Source: an uncultured Bacilli bacterium (GTDB lineage: Bacteria; Bacillota_I; Bacilli_A; RF39; UBA660). Taken from it: a DNA stretch of 12,903 nt. How positions within the stretch are numbered: position 1 is the stretch's first letter; every line of letters begins with the position of its first letter. The position numbers and the translations under genes are program-made. Below the pieces are notes generated by a model. That model ran no database searches and was not told the DNA's origin. It worked only from the letters and a program-made list of their open reading frames with translations. The stretch covers positions 1 to 12,903 of the forward strand of contig CAKPSO010000030.1 in NCBI GenBank assembly GCA_934183185.1, given 5' to 3'. Positions 1 to 6,598 of this stretch are shown piece by piece.

Positions 1-76
1 GACAATTTTCAAAATTCAGTTATTATATTTACTTTAATTTATTAAAAGTATAAAATTTATATTTTTTTGATTATTT

Positions 77-1831
77 TTATTCAACAACGAATGGATTTTC
101 ACTAGTACCATTTCCACCTGATATTTTAGTATCAGCATTCAGGATCAAAACTGGACGAAGGCGAAGAGAAGAATCACCAGCATAGGCCTTGGAGACGTTA
201 CCAGTTGGTCCTACGTACCATACATGCGCACCCGAACCAGAGAAGCCGGCCGTGCTCATCGTCCACCAATAGATGTCTGAATTATTTAAATAATAACTAC
301 TATTACTTTGATATGGATGTCCTCCAGCATATACTGCTTCATCATAGCTAAGTAATCCTACGCTTGCATTTACTACACCTTTTCCATTACCATCACTAGT
401 ACATTTAAAGTCTGGTGTATATTTATTATAAGTAGTCATCATAGCATTTCCTGATGTCCAACTATCAGCTTCTTTTACTTTTGCTTGTTCACAATAATAA
501 TTACCACTAGCTACATTTTTAGCTAAATTAGATTTACTTCCGATATTTGTTTGATACCAATTTTCAAGTTGAGTCTTAGCTTCACTATTTGTATAATACA
601 TATAACTATAATTATTATAACTTGAATTAAATTTATAGTTTGTATTATCATTAATTCCATCTTGCATTACGATTCTTATTGTTCCATCTTCATTTACTCT
701 TACTATTCTCCATGTTTGGCCTGCAAAACTTACATAGTTATTAGTAACATTTCCTCTAAAATAATAAGTTGGATTTCCTGTATTAGTAGCTGTTGATTTA
801 TATAAGCCACTTGCATCAGTTGTATTATTACTTGAATTTGTTAATGTTGGTTCTGCATCTATTACTTCATATTGTTTTCCAAATATTGATACTTTCTCTG
901 CCTGTTTTACTTTAATATTTATTTTATATTCTTTAGTTACTGTTTGATCTGTACTAGTAATAGTTACTTTATAGATGTTATTACCACCTGCTAGACTTAC
1001 TTCACTATTATTTGATATTACTTGATTATCTTTTTCTATCTTTACATTAGCTAATGAATACTTAGGTACTATATTTAACTTAGTAGTAGTTTCACTATCT
1101 AACTCTACTTCATAGTTCCAGTCTTTTCCTTCTACTTTAGTTAAACTAGTATCTCCTATAGTTATATCTTTTATATCAGTATTACTTCTTAATACTTGTT
1201 CTTCAGCTGATATTACTTTAGCATTTGAATATACATTTACTGTTGCTGTAAATGATTTACCATTTATATCATTTTGATTACTAGATTCATCTAACCACAT
1301 TTTTAATCTAAATGTCTTTAAATAATTGTTAGTATTTCCTAATACTTCTCCCTTGTAGATACTCTTTTCTACATTATTTCCAACATCAGTAGTAGTTTGT
1401 ACTAATTTACTATATAGTGTTGGTGTTAGTAATTCTGTTTGATCTGTTCCATCTTGAAGATATACTTTTATATTATCTTCACTCATAGTAGAAGTAGCTT
1501 TCTTTCTTAGTGTTACTTCATATGGTATTACTTCACTACCTGTATTTGTTCCTTCTACTTTGAAATCAAATACATTATTATCTCCTACTAATTCTTTACC
1601 CTTAGTATCTGATATTGGTTCTGCTTCAGTTATACTTATTCCATTACCATTAGTATTATTTTCTGTATACAAGAACTTTAATGTACCAGTAGTTACGATA
1701 TTATCTGTAGTACCTTCCTTAGTATAACTAAATACTGCATATGTTACTCCTATAGTTATTATTAATAAACTTAATATTCCAAATACTGAAAATAATATCT
1801 GTTTACTTTTATTATTATTTTTACCTTTCAT
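77..1831 (-). CDS. TasA/CalY-like surface protein with cadherin-like and C-type-lectin-like domains; candidate DGR target
   Basis: This 584-residue protein is probably exported and displayed on the cell surface. Residues 1-35 are a lysine/asparagine-rich n-region, a hydrophobic segment (about 11-30) and a GVTYAVFSY motif, as in SipW-processed TasA/CalY (camelysin-like) proteins. Residues about 31-207 would be the TasA-like beta domain. Residues about 213-310 resemble a cadherin-like beta-sandwich domain. Residues about 367-584, starting AGQTWRIVRVNEDGT, resemble the C-type-lectin-like domain of many gut-bacterial surface proteins, with YWWTMS, VWYV and RPVLIL motifs. Codons 522-560 switch abruptly to high-GC, A-poor usage; that block is annotated separately as a possible variable region. 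The start is supported by AGGAGG at 1841-1846, nine bases upstream. It shares its N-terminal family with the gene at 11361-12776. The domain names are by eye, and the ligand is unknown. Confidence 0.8.
   Translation of the reverse strand: MKGKNNNKSKQILFSVFGILSLLIITIGVTYAVFSYTKEGTTDNIVTTGTLKFLYTENNTNGNGISITEAEPISDTKGKELVGDNNVFDFKVEGTNTGSEVIPYEVTLRKKATSTMSEDNIKVYLQDGTDQTELLTPTLYSKLVQTTTDVGNNVEKSIYKGEVLGNTNNYLKTFRLKMWLDESSNQNDINGKSFTATVNVYSNAKVISAEEQVLRSNTDIKDITIGDTSLTKVEGKDWNYEVELDSETTTKLNIVPKYSLANVKIEKDNQVISNNSEVSLAGGNNIYKVTITSTDQTVTKEYKINIKVKQAEKVSIFGKQYEVIDAEPTLTNSSNNTTDASGLYKSTATNTGNPTYYFRGNVTNNYVSFAGQTWRIVRVNEDGTIRIVMQDGINDNTNYKFNSSYNNYSYMYYTNSEAKTQLENWYQTNIGSKSNLAKNVASGNYYCEQAKVKEADSWTSGNAMMTTYNKYTPDFKCTSDGNGKGVVNASVGLLSYDEAVYAGGHPYQSNSSYYLNNSDIYWWTMSTAGFSGSGAHVWYVGPTGNVSKAYAGDSSLRLRPVLILNADTKISGGNGTSENPFVVE
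118..135 (-). repeat. Small hairpin just downstream of the candidate variable region
   Basis: CTGATA (118-123) and TATCAG (130-135) form a perfect 6-bp stem with a 6-base loop, beginning 16 bases past the 3' end of the A-poor block and still inside the reading frame. In the Bordetella phage DGR a short inverted repeat downstream of the variable region helps target mutagenic homing. This one could do the same, or could be chance in AT-rich DNA; the encoded residues (ADTKIS) also look conserved in type. Confidence 0.3.
152..268 (-). other. Candidate DGR variable region in the lectin-like C-terminus
   Basis: On the coding strand these 39 codons (residues 522-560, WWTMS to RP) are 66/117 G+C (56%) and contain only 18 A (15%), while the surrounding gene is strongly AT-rich and A-rich. 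Codons such as GCC, GGC, TCG, GCG, CGC and TCC are frequent here and scarce in the flanking codons. In a DGR, adenines of a template RNA are randomised when copied into the 3' end of a lectin-fold gene, which leaves an A-depleted, GC-raised block ending in fixed codons. The position, size, fold and composition all fit. No template repeat or reverse transcriptase is in the window, so this is inference. Confidence 0.6.
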
Positions 1832-1865
1832 TATAAAGAACCTCCTACTACCTATTCTTTACTAA

Positions 1866-1894
1866 ATTATACAAATAATACTATCTCTAACTAT
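1866..1894 (-). promoter_or_regulatory. Possible promoter of the left surface-protein gene
   Basis: A perfect TATAAT -10 (1866-1871) lies 34 bases upstream of the start codon. The -35 is weak: the best fit is a TAGTTA-like hexamer 16-17 bases upstream. Initiation would be near 1859, leaving a leader of about 28 bases that contains the AGGAGG site. The rest of the 1832-2013 gap holds a hairpin and the terminator of the next gene. Confidence 0.4.
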
Positions 1895-1926
1895 TATTTT
1901 ATTACTACTTAATCTTATCATAATTT

Positions 1927-1943
1927 TGCTTCCCATGGAAGCA
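1927..1943. repeat. Inverted repeat upstream of the surface-protein promoter
   Basis: TGCTTCC and GGAAGCA form a 7-bp stem with a 3-base loop. It is the most GC-rich element in this otherwise very AT-rich gap. It is about 33 bases upstream of the candidate -35 and is not followed by a T tract on the minus strand, so an operator or DNA-level site is more likely than a terminator. Its function is unknown. Confidence 0.35.
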
Positions 1944-1991
1944 CTTTTAAATTAAAATTAAAATTTACATTTAGTTAACATACATATATGC

Positions 1992-2015
1992 AAATAAAAA
2001 GTACCATTAGGTACT
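1992..2015 (-). terminator. Intrinsic terminator of the DnaB-like gene
   Basis: On the minus strand AGTACC-TAAT-GGTACT (2000-2015) forms a 6-bp stem with a 4-base loop, followed directly by TTTTTAT. The hairpin begins within the TAG stop codon of the DnaB-like gene. The stem is short but the T run is well placed. Confidence 0.6.
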
Positions 2016-3327
2016 AATTAAAGGAATTTAAAATATTATCTAATTCTTTCTTTTCTTCAGCAGTAGTTTCTTCTTTCTTTAACTCTTTATCAAACCAATC
2101 TGGTAGTGTTTCTTCCTTACTACTTATATTCTTAGATTTAGTTACTTGCTTATTAGCAAACTGTTTCTTTAATTTTTTGTGTTCTTTTTCACTTATTCTC
2201 ATAGCTTCTTCTACTGTTTCAATATTTAATCTCTTCCACTGTCCAGCTATAGTATCTATGTAGTTTTTACTTAGTTTTTGATTATTAATCTTTAAAACAT
2301 AAGCTATTAATACATTTACTACTCCTGGATTCATCTTCTGATCTACTAAAAGACTCTCTATTAACTTTAAATCTCTTAGGGAAGGTTCACCTGTTTTATA
2401 TTTACTTCTTAAGAAATCATATGGCGTTACACTTTCAAAAGTATAAACCATTTTAGCCCATTTACTATTATCTCCCTTAGGAGTTTTCAAATATTCAGGT
2501 TGGGTACTGTATATTAAAGTAGGTAATTTACCATTATTCTCAAACTGATAAAAGTTCCTACAACTCTTTCTTAATTCACTCTTGTCTACTAAACCTTTTT
2601 CATTAATACTATTTCTCACTAATCCTTGCATCTGTAAATCATCTATATGATAAGTATAAGCTAGTGAATTAATCAATTCTTTAGTATCAGTATTAAAACA
2701 TCTAGGACTTACCATATTACTAGGAATACTAGATATTAGCATATTAAAATCTATTACTTCTTCTACTTTTATAAGTCCTAACTGTTCTTTTCTTACTTGT
2801 TCATTCTCTATAAATACATTACCTGGTACAGGAGAAAACACTTCATTAAAGTTACTAGATATATCCTCAAAATCTCTAAGATTAATATGTGGTACTTTAA
2901 AATAATCTACTACTTTATCATACTCTTGTTTACCTATATTATTATATAGAACTATATTTAATATTGGATGATTTAAAAACTCATTAGCTGACATAGGTGA
3001 ATATAATAAATAAACATAATTATTTACATGATCCTTTTTTATATAAGTACGTAGTAATCCTACTGCTTCTAATTTTTTTCTAGCTATTACTATCTTATCT
3101 AATTTTAATTGCATAGTACTCATTAAATGATGATGAGTACAGTCATCACTCATTACTTCTTTTCTATCTAAATCATCTATTAAAGTAAAATATAAGCTAG
3201 TAGCAGTATATCCTATAATAGGTTGATACAACATAGTAATTAGTTTTCTAGTACTATCTTCTAATATAGTTTTATTAATTACTGTATAAGTATCTGCTGG
3301 TAAAATAGTTAACTCATTATCTTTCAT
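2014..3327 (-). CDS. dnaB: DnaB-like replication initiation / helicase-loading protein (DnaB_2 family)
   Basis: This 437-residue protein resembles the Firmicutes initiation protein DnaB (not the replicative helicase), which works with DnaD and DnaI to load the helicase at the origin and at restart sites. The N-terminal part (about 1-120) looks like the winged-helix DnaB domain (ITMLYQPIIGYTATSLYFTL, then LEAVGLLRTY). Residues about 295-380 match the DnaB/DnaD C-terminal DNA-binding domain, including its YxxxIxxxW signature (Tyr356, Ile360, Trp364). The tail is lysine/glutamate-rich. Length is close to the roughly 470 residues of Bacillus DnaB. An AGGGGG ribosome site lies six bases before the ATG. 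In Bacillus, dnaI follows dnaB; here a terminator follows and no dnaI is present. The family call is firm; the gene name follows Bacillus usage. Confidence 0.85.
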   Translation of the reverse strand: MKDNELTILPADTYTVINKTILEDSTRKLITMLYQPIIGYTATSLYFTLIDDLDRKEVMSDDCTHHHLMSTMQLKLDKIVIARKKLEAVGLLRTYIKKDHVNNYVYLLYSPMSANEFLNHPILNIVLYNNIGKQEYDKVVDYFKVPHINLRDFEDISSNFNEVFSPVPGNVFIENEQVRKEQLGLIKVEEVIDFNMLISSIPSNMVSPRCFNTDTKELINSLAYTYHIDDLQMQGLVRNSINEKGLVDKSELRKSCRNFYQFENNGKLPTLIYSTQPEYLKTPKGDNSKWAKMVYTFESVTPYDFLRSKYKTGEPSLRDLKLIESLLVDQKMNPGVVNVLIAYVLKINNQKLSKNYIDTIAGQWKRLNIETVEEAMRISEKEHKKLKKQFANKQVTKSKNISSKEETLPDWFDKELKKEETTAEEKKELDNILNSFN

Positions 3328-3349
3328 GTTATACCCCCTATGTACTAAT

Positions 3350-3378
3350 ATATTAAACTATTAGTTTTATCATATCAA
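3350..3378 (-). promoter_or_regulatory. Sigma-A-type promoter of the DnaB-like gene
   Basis: TTGATA (3373-3378) and TAATAT (3350-3355) are separated by exactly 17 bases. The predicted start near 3343 leaves a leader of about 16 bases carrying AGGGGG. The promoter sits wholly in the gap behind the kinase-fold gene, so the DnaB-like gene can be transcribed alone. Confidence 0.65.
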
Positions 3379-3394
3379 GATTAATTTAATATTT

Positions 3395-4288
3395 TTATTT
3401 TATAGTTAATAAAAATTCTTCTACATCTAGTTTTAAATTAGTTAAATACTCTTTATAATACTTTCCTATTATATCAGGATAAATATAAGTTATAGTATTA
3501 ATCCATTCTTCAATATCAGAATCAGTTATAGTACTTAGTAATCTAAATGGTTCTAGGTAATAATCTAAATATTCTTTACCCATACGTTCTATAAAACTAT
3601 TTTGATTAACATTCCACATAGAAAATCTATTCTCTTTATTTGGTCTAGCCTGTTCTAATATCTTTTCCTCAGTCCATTTCTTTATATCTATATTATTATA
3701 AGTAAAATCATATCCTAGATAGCCAAGATAGTAATCACTTATAGAAAATGATGCTTGATTATCAATACGGTATAATAAATTCTTGTATAAGAGTATTTCT
3801 ATATCATCGCTTTCTTCTAGTAGGGATTCTAAGCCTCTTATTTTGAAGTAATCTTTCCAGTTACTTATATTATCTTTATTTTCTATAATATCTTTATAAT
3901 AAACTCTTTTACTATCATCTAAATACTTAATACCACAGGCATAACTAGTATTAAATTTCTTTTCTTTATCATTTATAATAAATAACTTAACTTCTGGTAT
4001 ATTAATACCTAGTTTATTTCCTATTTTACTATAAATATATTCATTACAAGCACATTCACGATAATAGTGTTTAACTAAATATTTATCAGTTTTATCATGC
4101 TTATTAATAGCTAAGTATAGGGTACCACTATCTCCATTATGAATATAATCTTTTAACGTATAATTATTAGTATAAATAAGATCTTTAACTTCTTCTACTT
4201 TCTTATTTATATTTTCTTTTTCCTTTAGTTCTTTAATATACTCTTTTTCTAATTTTTTTAATCTTCCCTCGACTACTTTATTATACAT
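3395..4288 (-). CDS. Possible HipA-like kinase-fold protein
   Basis: I do not recognise this 297-residue protein with certainty. Residues 5-37 are a charged, probably coiled-coil helix. Then come a loop resembling a nucleotide-binding loop (IHNGDSGTLYLA, 49-60), a lysine-containing strand (KYLVKHY, 69-75), and CNEYIYSKIGNKLGINIPEV (81-100), which resembles the helix after the lysine in HipA/PI-kinase-like folds. RIDNQASFS (174-182) and GYDF (192-195) could be degenerate catalytic and metal-binding loops, so activity is doubtful. No hipB-like antitoxin is adjacent. The ATG at 4288 is chosen because AGAGGT precedes it. A longer frame starting at a TTG (4336) would begin inside the -35 box. The gene is monocistronic, with its own promoter. 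Confidence 0.6.
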   Translation of the reverse strand: MYNKVVEGRLKKLEKEYIKELKEKENINKKVEEVKDLIYTNNYTLKDYIHNGDSGTLYLAINKHDKTDKYLVKHYYRECACNEYIYSKIGNKLGINIPEVKLFIINDKEKKFNTSYACGIKYLDDSKRVYYKDIIENKDNISNWKDYFKIRGLESLLEESDDIEILLYKNLLYRIDNQASFSISDYYLGYLGYDFTYNNIDIKKWTEEKILEQARPNKENRFSMWNVNQNSFIERMGKEYLDYYLEPFRLLSTITDSDIEEWINTITYIYPDIIGKYYKEYLTNLKLDVEEFLLTIK

Positions 4289-4307
4289 AATTACCTCTTT
4301 CTTTTTC

Positions 4308-4336
4308 AATATATCATAGCTCTGGTATTTTTTCAA
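4308..4336 (-). promoter_or_regulatory. Extended -10 promoter of the kinase-fold gene
   Basis: TTGAAA (4331-4336), a 17-base spacer, then TATATT (4308-4313) preceded by TGA, making an extended -10. Transcription from about 4301 gives a leader of roughly 12 bases containing the AGAGGT ribosome site. This promoter fixes the translation start at 4288. Confidence 0.65.
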
Positions 4337-4341
4337 TCCAT

Positions 4342-4374
4342 AGAAAAACTGAATCTAATAATACTAGACTCAGT
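4342..4374 (-). terminator. Intrinsic terminator of the two-component operon
   Basis: On the minus strand ACTGAGTCTA and TAGATTCAGT form a 10-bp stem with one G-T wobble and a 7-base loop (4348-4374), followed by TTTTTCTA. It ends the histidine kinase transcript just before the promoter of the next gene. Confidence 0.8.
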
Positions 4375-4395
4375 TATATAAACGTAATATAAAAA

Positions 4396-5691
4396 CTAAT
4401 TTTTCTTTTTATCTTTAGAGTTTACTTTATTTATAATAAATGAAACTCCTTTTTTACTATGATTTTTAACGGTAATATCATATCCCATCATACGTAATGT
4501 TTTCTTTACTATAGATAATCCCAAACCAAATTCACCCTTAATTCCTTTTCTAAAAGGACTAAAAATACCATCTATTAGATCTTTATCTATATTAGGTCCA
4601 TCATTATATACGGTTATTTGATTTTTTTTAACAGTTATTTTTATTTCATTTACTGCATAACGAACAGCATTATTTAATAGATTATCTATAATTGTTTCCC
4701 ATGAATCATTAGTACCATAAAAAGTACTTGTGTTTGTGTATGATACTTTAAATTCTATATTTTTATTACGATATTTAAATTTCAGAACGGAATCATCAAT
4801 TATTTTTTGAATATCAACCTTTTCTAAGGAAACTAAATTCATATCTTTAATATAATCTAGTTTATTTAAATAAAGCAATGAGTGTACTTTATTTTCTAAT
4901 TTTATAGTTTGGTCTTTAATAATAGGGAGTGCAGTATTTATATCTTCTACTTGATCTTCTACTGCTTCAACATAAGATTTTATAACGGTAAGAGGAGTTT
5001 TAAAATCATGTGAAATATTTTGATACATCTGATTACGATATTCTTCTTGATTTTTTAAGGAAATTCGCATATCTTCTATAGCTAATTCTAGGGAATGAAT
5101 TTCATCATTACTTGAATCAATTATTTTATGATCAAATTTATCATCTTCAATATGGTCTATCTTTTCTTTAAGACGTTCAATTCTTCTAACTAGGGATGAA
5201 CCCCAAATAATTAGTAATAAAGAAACCACAAACAAAGTTATAAACACAATAGGGAAAATGTTATGAATAAACTGCTCTTTGGCTTCTTTTATATAAGAAT
5301 CATCTGTTAAAGCTACTCTTTTTACCGAATTATTATAATCTGTATAATAATAATAGGTTTTATTTTTATAAAAGAATTTACCATATTTACTAGTAAAATA
5401 TTTAGTTAATGTATATACATCATCTATATTGATAATAGAAGACATATTATCACTAACGGATATAATATCATTATATATATATAAGTAACCTATTTCATTA
5501 GATATGGGGTTATCTTCTACTTTTTCATTTACTAATTCTAATGGTTGTTTTAGATATTCATATAGGTTTGATTCATAGATTGGATATAGTGTTTGAGGTA
5601 GAACTATTCCAAGAGATATTAATATAATAGTTAAAGCTATACTAACTACTAATAGTAGTTGTCTACTTAGTTTACTTTTTACATATTTCAT
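4396..5691 (-). CDS. Membrane sensor histidine kinase
   Basis: This 431-residue protein is the sensor of a two-component system. Hydrophobic segments at about 11-33 and 144-166 flank an extracytoplasmic domain of about 110 residues rich in tyrosine and asparagine, the likely sensing part. A HAMP-like linker (about 163-215) leads to the H-box NISHDFKTPL with the phosphorylated His228. The catalytic domain shows an N-box (WETIIDNLLNNAVRYA, 331-346), G1 (NDGP, 363-366), F-box (IFSPFRKG, 376-383) and G2 (GEFGLGLSI, 386-394), so all ATP-binding motifs are intact. It is OmpR-partner type (HisKA plus HATPase_c). The ATG overlaps the UGA of the regulator by four bases and has only a poor Shine-Dalgarno site, so translation is probably coupled. 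The signal sensed is unknown. Confidence 0.93.
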   Translation of the reverse strand: MKYVKSKLSRQLLLVVSIALTIILISLGIVLPQTLYPIYESNLYEYLKQPLELVNEKVEDNPISNEIGYLYIYNDIISVSDNMSSIINIDDVYTLTKYFTSKYGKFFYKNKTYYYYTDYNNSVKRVALTDDSYIKEAKEQFIHNIFPIVFITLFVVSLLLIIWGSSLVRRIERLKEKIDHIEDDKFDHKIIDSSNDEIHSLELAIEDMRISLKNQEEYRNQMYQNISHDFKTPLTVIKSYVEAVEDQVEDINTALPIIKDQTIKLENKVHSLLYLNKLDYIKDMNLVSLEKVDIQKIIDDSVLKFKYRNKNIEFKVSYTNTSTFYGTNDSWETIIDNLLNNAVRYAVNEIKITVKKNQITVYNDGPNIDKDLIDGIFSPFRKGIKGEFGLGLSIVKKTLRMMGYDITVKNHSKKGVSFIINKVNSKDKKKN

Positions 5692-6344
5692 AATAGGCGA
5701 TATCCATATCCATATATAGTTGAAACTCGTAGTTTAGGCATTTTTTTACGTAATCTTCTAACTAAGTCATCTACTACTCTATCACTACCAAAGTAGTCAT
5801 CACCCCATACTAAGTTTAATATTTCATCTCTAGAAAAGGTTTTATTTTTATTAGTTAGAAATAGATATAATAAATCAAATTCGAGTGTGGTTAATTTAAT
5901 TTCTTTTTCATTCTCTAACACAATTCTTTTATCACTATCAATTATATAATCTTCATATTTAATCTTAGTATCTTCTATTTCTTTATAAACTCGTTTCATA
6001 ATATTATTTACTCTTAAAACAAGTTCTTTAGGGGAATATGGCTTAGTAACATAGTCATCACTACCTAGTTCTAGTCCTATTATTTTATCTAAATCTTGAT
6101 CTCTTGCAGATGTAAAGATAACAGGTACTTTACTATCTTCTTTTCTTATAGCTTTGATAATATCATAACCACTTATATCATCTCCTAGCATTATATCTAG
6201 GATCCACAAGTCTACTTTATTACCAATATAAGAAATAGCGTCCTTACCTTTAGTAAAACAAGTTACACTATATCCTGCTTTAGCTAAATACATTTTTATT
6301 AAATTAGATAAATCTAATTCATCTTCTACAAAACATATATTCAT
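5688..6344 (-). CDS. OmpR/PhoB-family response regulator
   Basis: This 218-residue transcription factor is the partner of the overlapping kinase. The receiver domain (1-115) has the acidic cluster Glu7-Asp8-Glu9, phosphoacceptor Asp50 (LWILDIML), the TSA switch residue near 79 and Lys101 (VTKPYSP). The C-terminal winged helix (about 125-218) has the typical LTTLEFDLLYLFL, DRVVDDLVRRLRKKM and GYGYRL signatures. Length and domain order are normal. The GGTGG-like ribosome site lies shortly before the ATG. It heads the operon, has its own extended -10 promoter, and ends in a UGA, which shows that UGA is a stop codon in this organism. Targets are unknown; the neighbouring pseudopilin is a candidate only by proximity. 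Confidence 0.93.
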   Translation of the reverse strand: MNICFVEDELDLSNLIKMYLAKAGYSVTCFTKGKDAISYIGNKVDLWILDIMLGDDISGYDIIKAIRKEDSKVPVIFTSARDQDLDKIIGLELGSDDYVTKPYSPKELVLRVNNIMKRVYKEIEDTKIKYEDYIIDSDKRIVLENEKEIKLTTLEFDLLYLFLTNKNKTFSRDEILNLVWGDDYFGSDRVVDDLVRRLRKKMPKLRVSTIYGYGYRLL

Positions 6345-6362
6345 ACCATCACCACCATTAGT

Positions 6363-6391
6363 AGTATATCATAATATTATTTATATTTCTA
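6363..6391 (-). promoter_or_regulatory. Promoter of the two-component operon
   Basis: TATACT (6363-6368) preceded by TGA forms an extended -10; TAGAAA (6386-6391), 17 bases upstream, matches the -35 consensus at four of six positions. The leader would be very short. The remaining gap to 6561 is AT-rich with no gene I can support; it contains a near-duplicated TATGGGAA motif at about 6546-6562. Confidence 0.5.
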
Positions 6392-6561
6392 TATATCACC
6401 ATGCCCTTTCTTTTTAGTATGTAGGAGTAATTTTATATTTAATTTTATTTAAGAATAGTACGTGTTTTATTTCTTATTACTTATATTATCACTTCCTTTC
6501 ATGTTTCCAGTATAGAAAATAATTATAGATAAAATACTAGAAAAATATGGGAAATTATGGG

Positions 6562-6594
6562 AAGAAAAAATATCAGGAGATATCCTGATATTTT
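6562..6594 (-). terminator. Strong intrinsic terminator after the pseudopilin gene
   Basis: A perfect 12-bp stem (6567-6578 with 6583-6594) with a 4-base loop, containing ATATCAGGA and its complement, is followed on the minus strand by TTTTTTCTTC. It begins five bases after the pseudopilin stop codon. A run of four T on the other side could give weak function on the plus strand. Confidence 0.85.
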
Positions 6595-6598
6595 CAGT

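Noticed and set aside
1927..1943. The TGCTTCC/GGAAGCA hairpin as a transcription terminator
   Set aside because: No T tract follows it on the minus strand and only a weak one on the plus strand, where no gene precedes it; the true terminator of the upstream minus-strand gene is at 1992-2015.
3395..4288. HipA/HipB toxin-antitoxin module
   Set aside because: There is no small helix-turn-helix gene next to the kinase-fold gene, and the catalytic motifs are not clearly those of HipA.
4289..4336. A 16-residue longer start (TTG at 4336) for the kinase-fold gene
   Set aside because: The TTG is part of the -35 hexamer TTGAAA of a well-formed promoter, so it would not be transcribed from it. The ATG at 4288 has AGAGGT in the right place.
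5688..5690. Mycoplasma-type code with UGA as tryptophan
   Set aside because: UGA ends the response regulator exactly where the family ends (GYGYRLL), in an ATGA overlap with the kinase, and tryptophans throughout use UGG.
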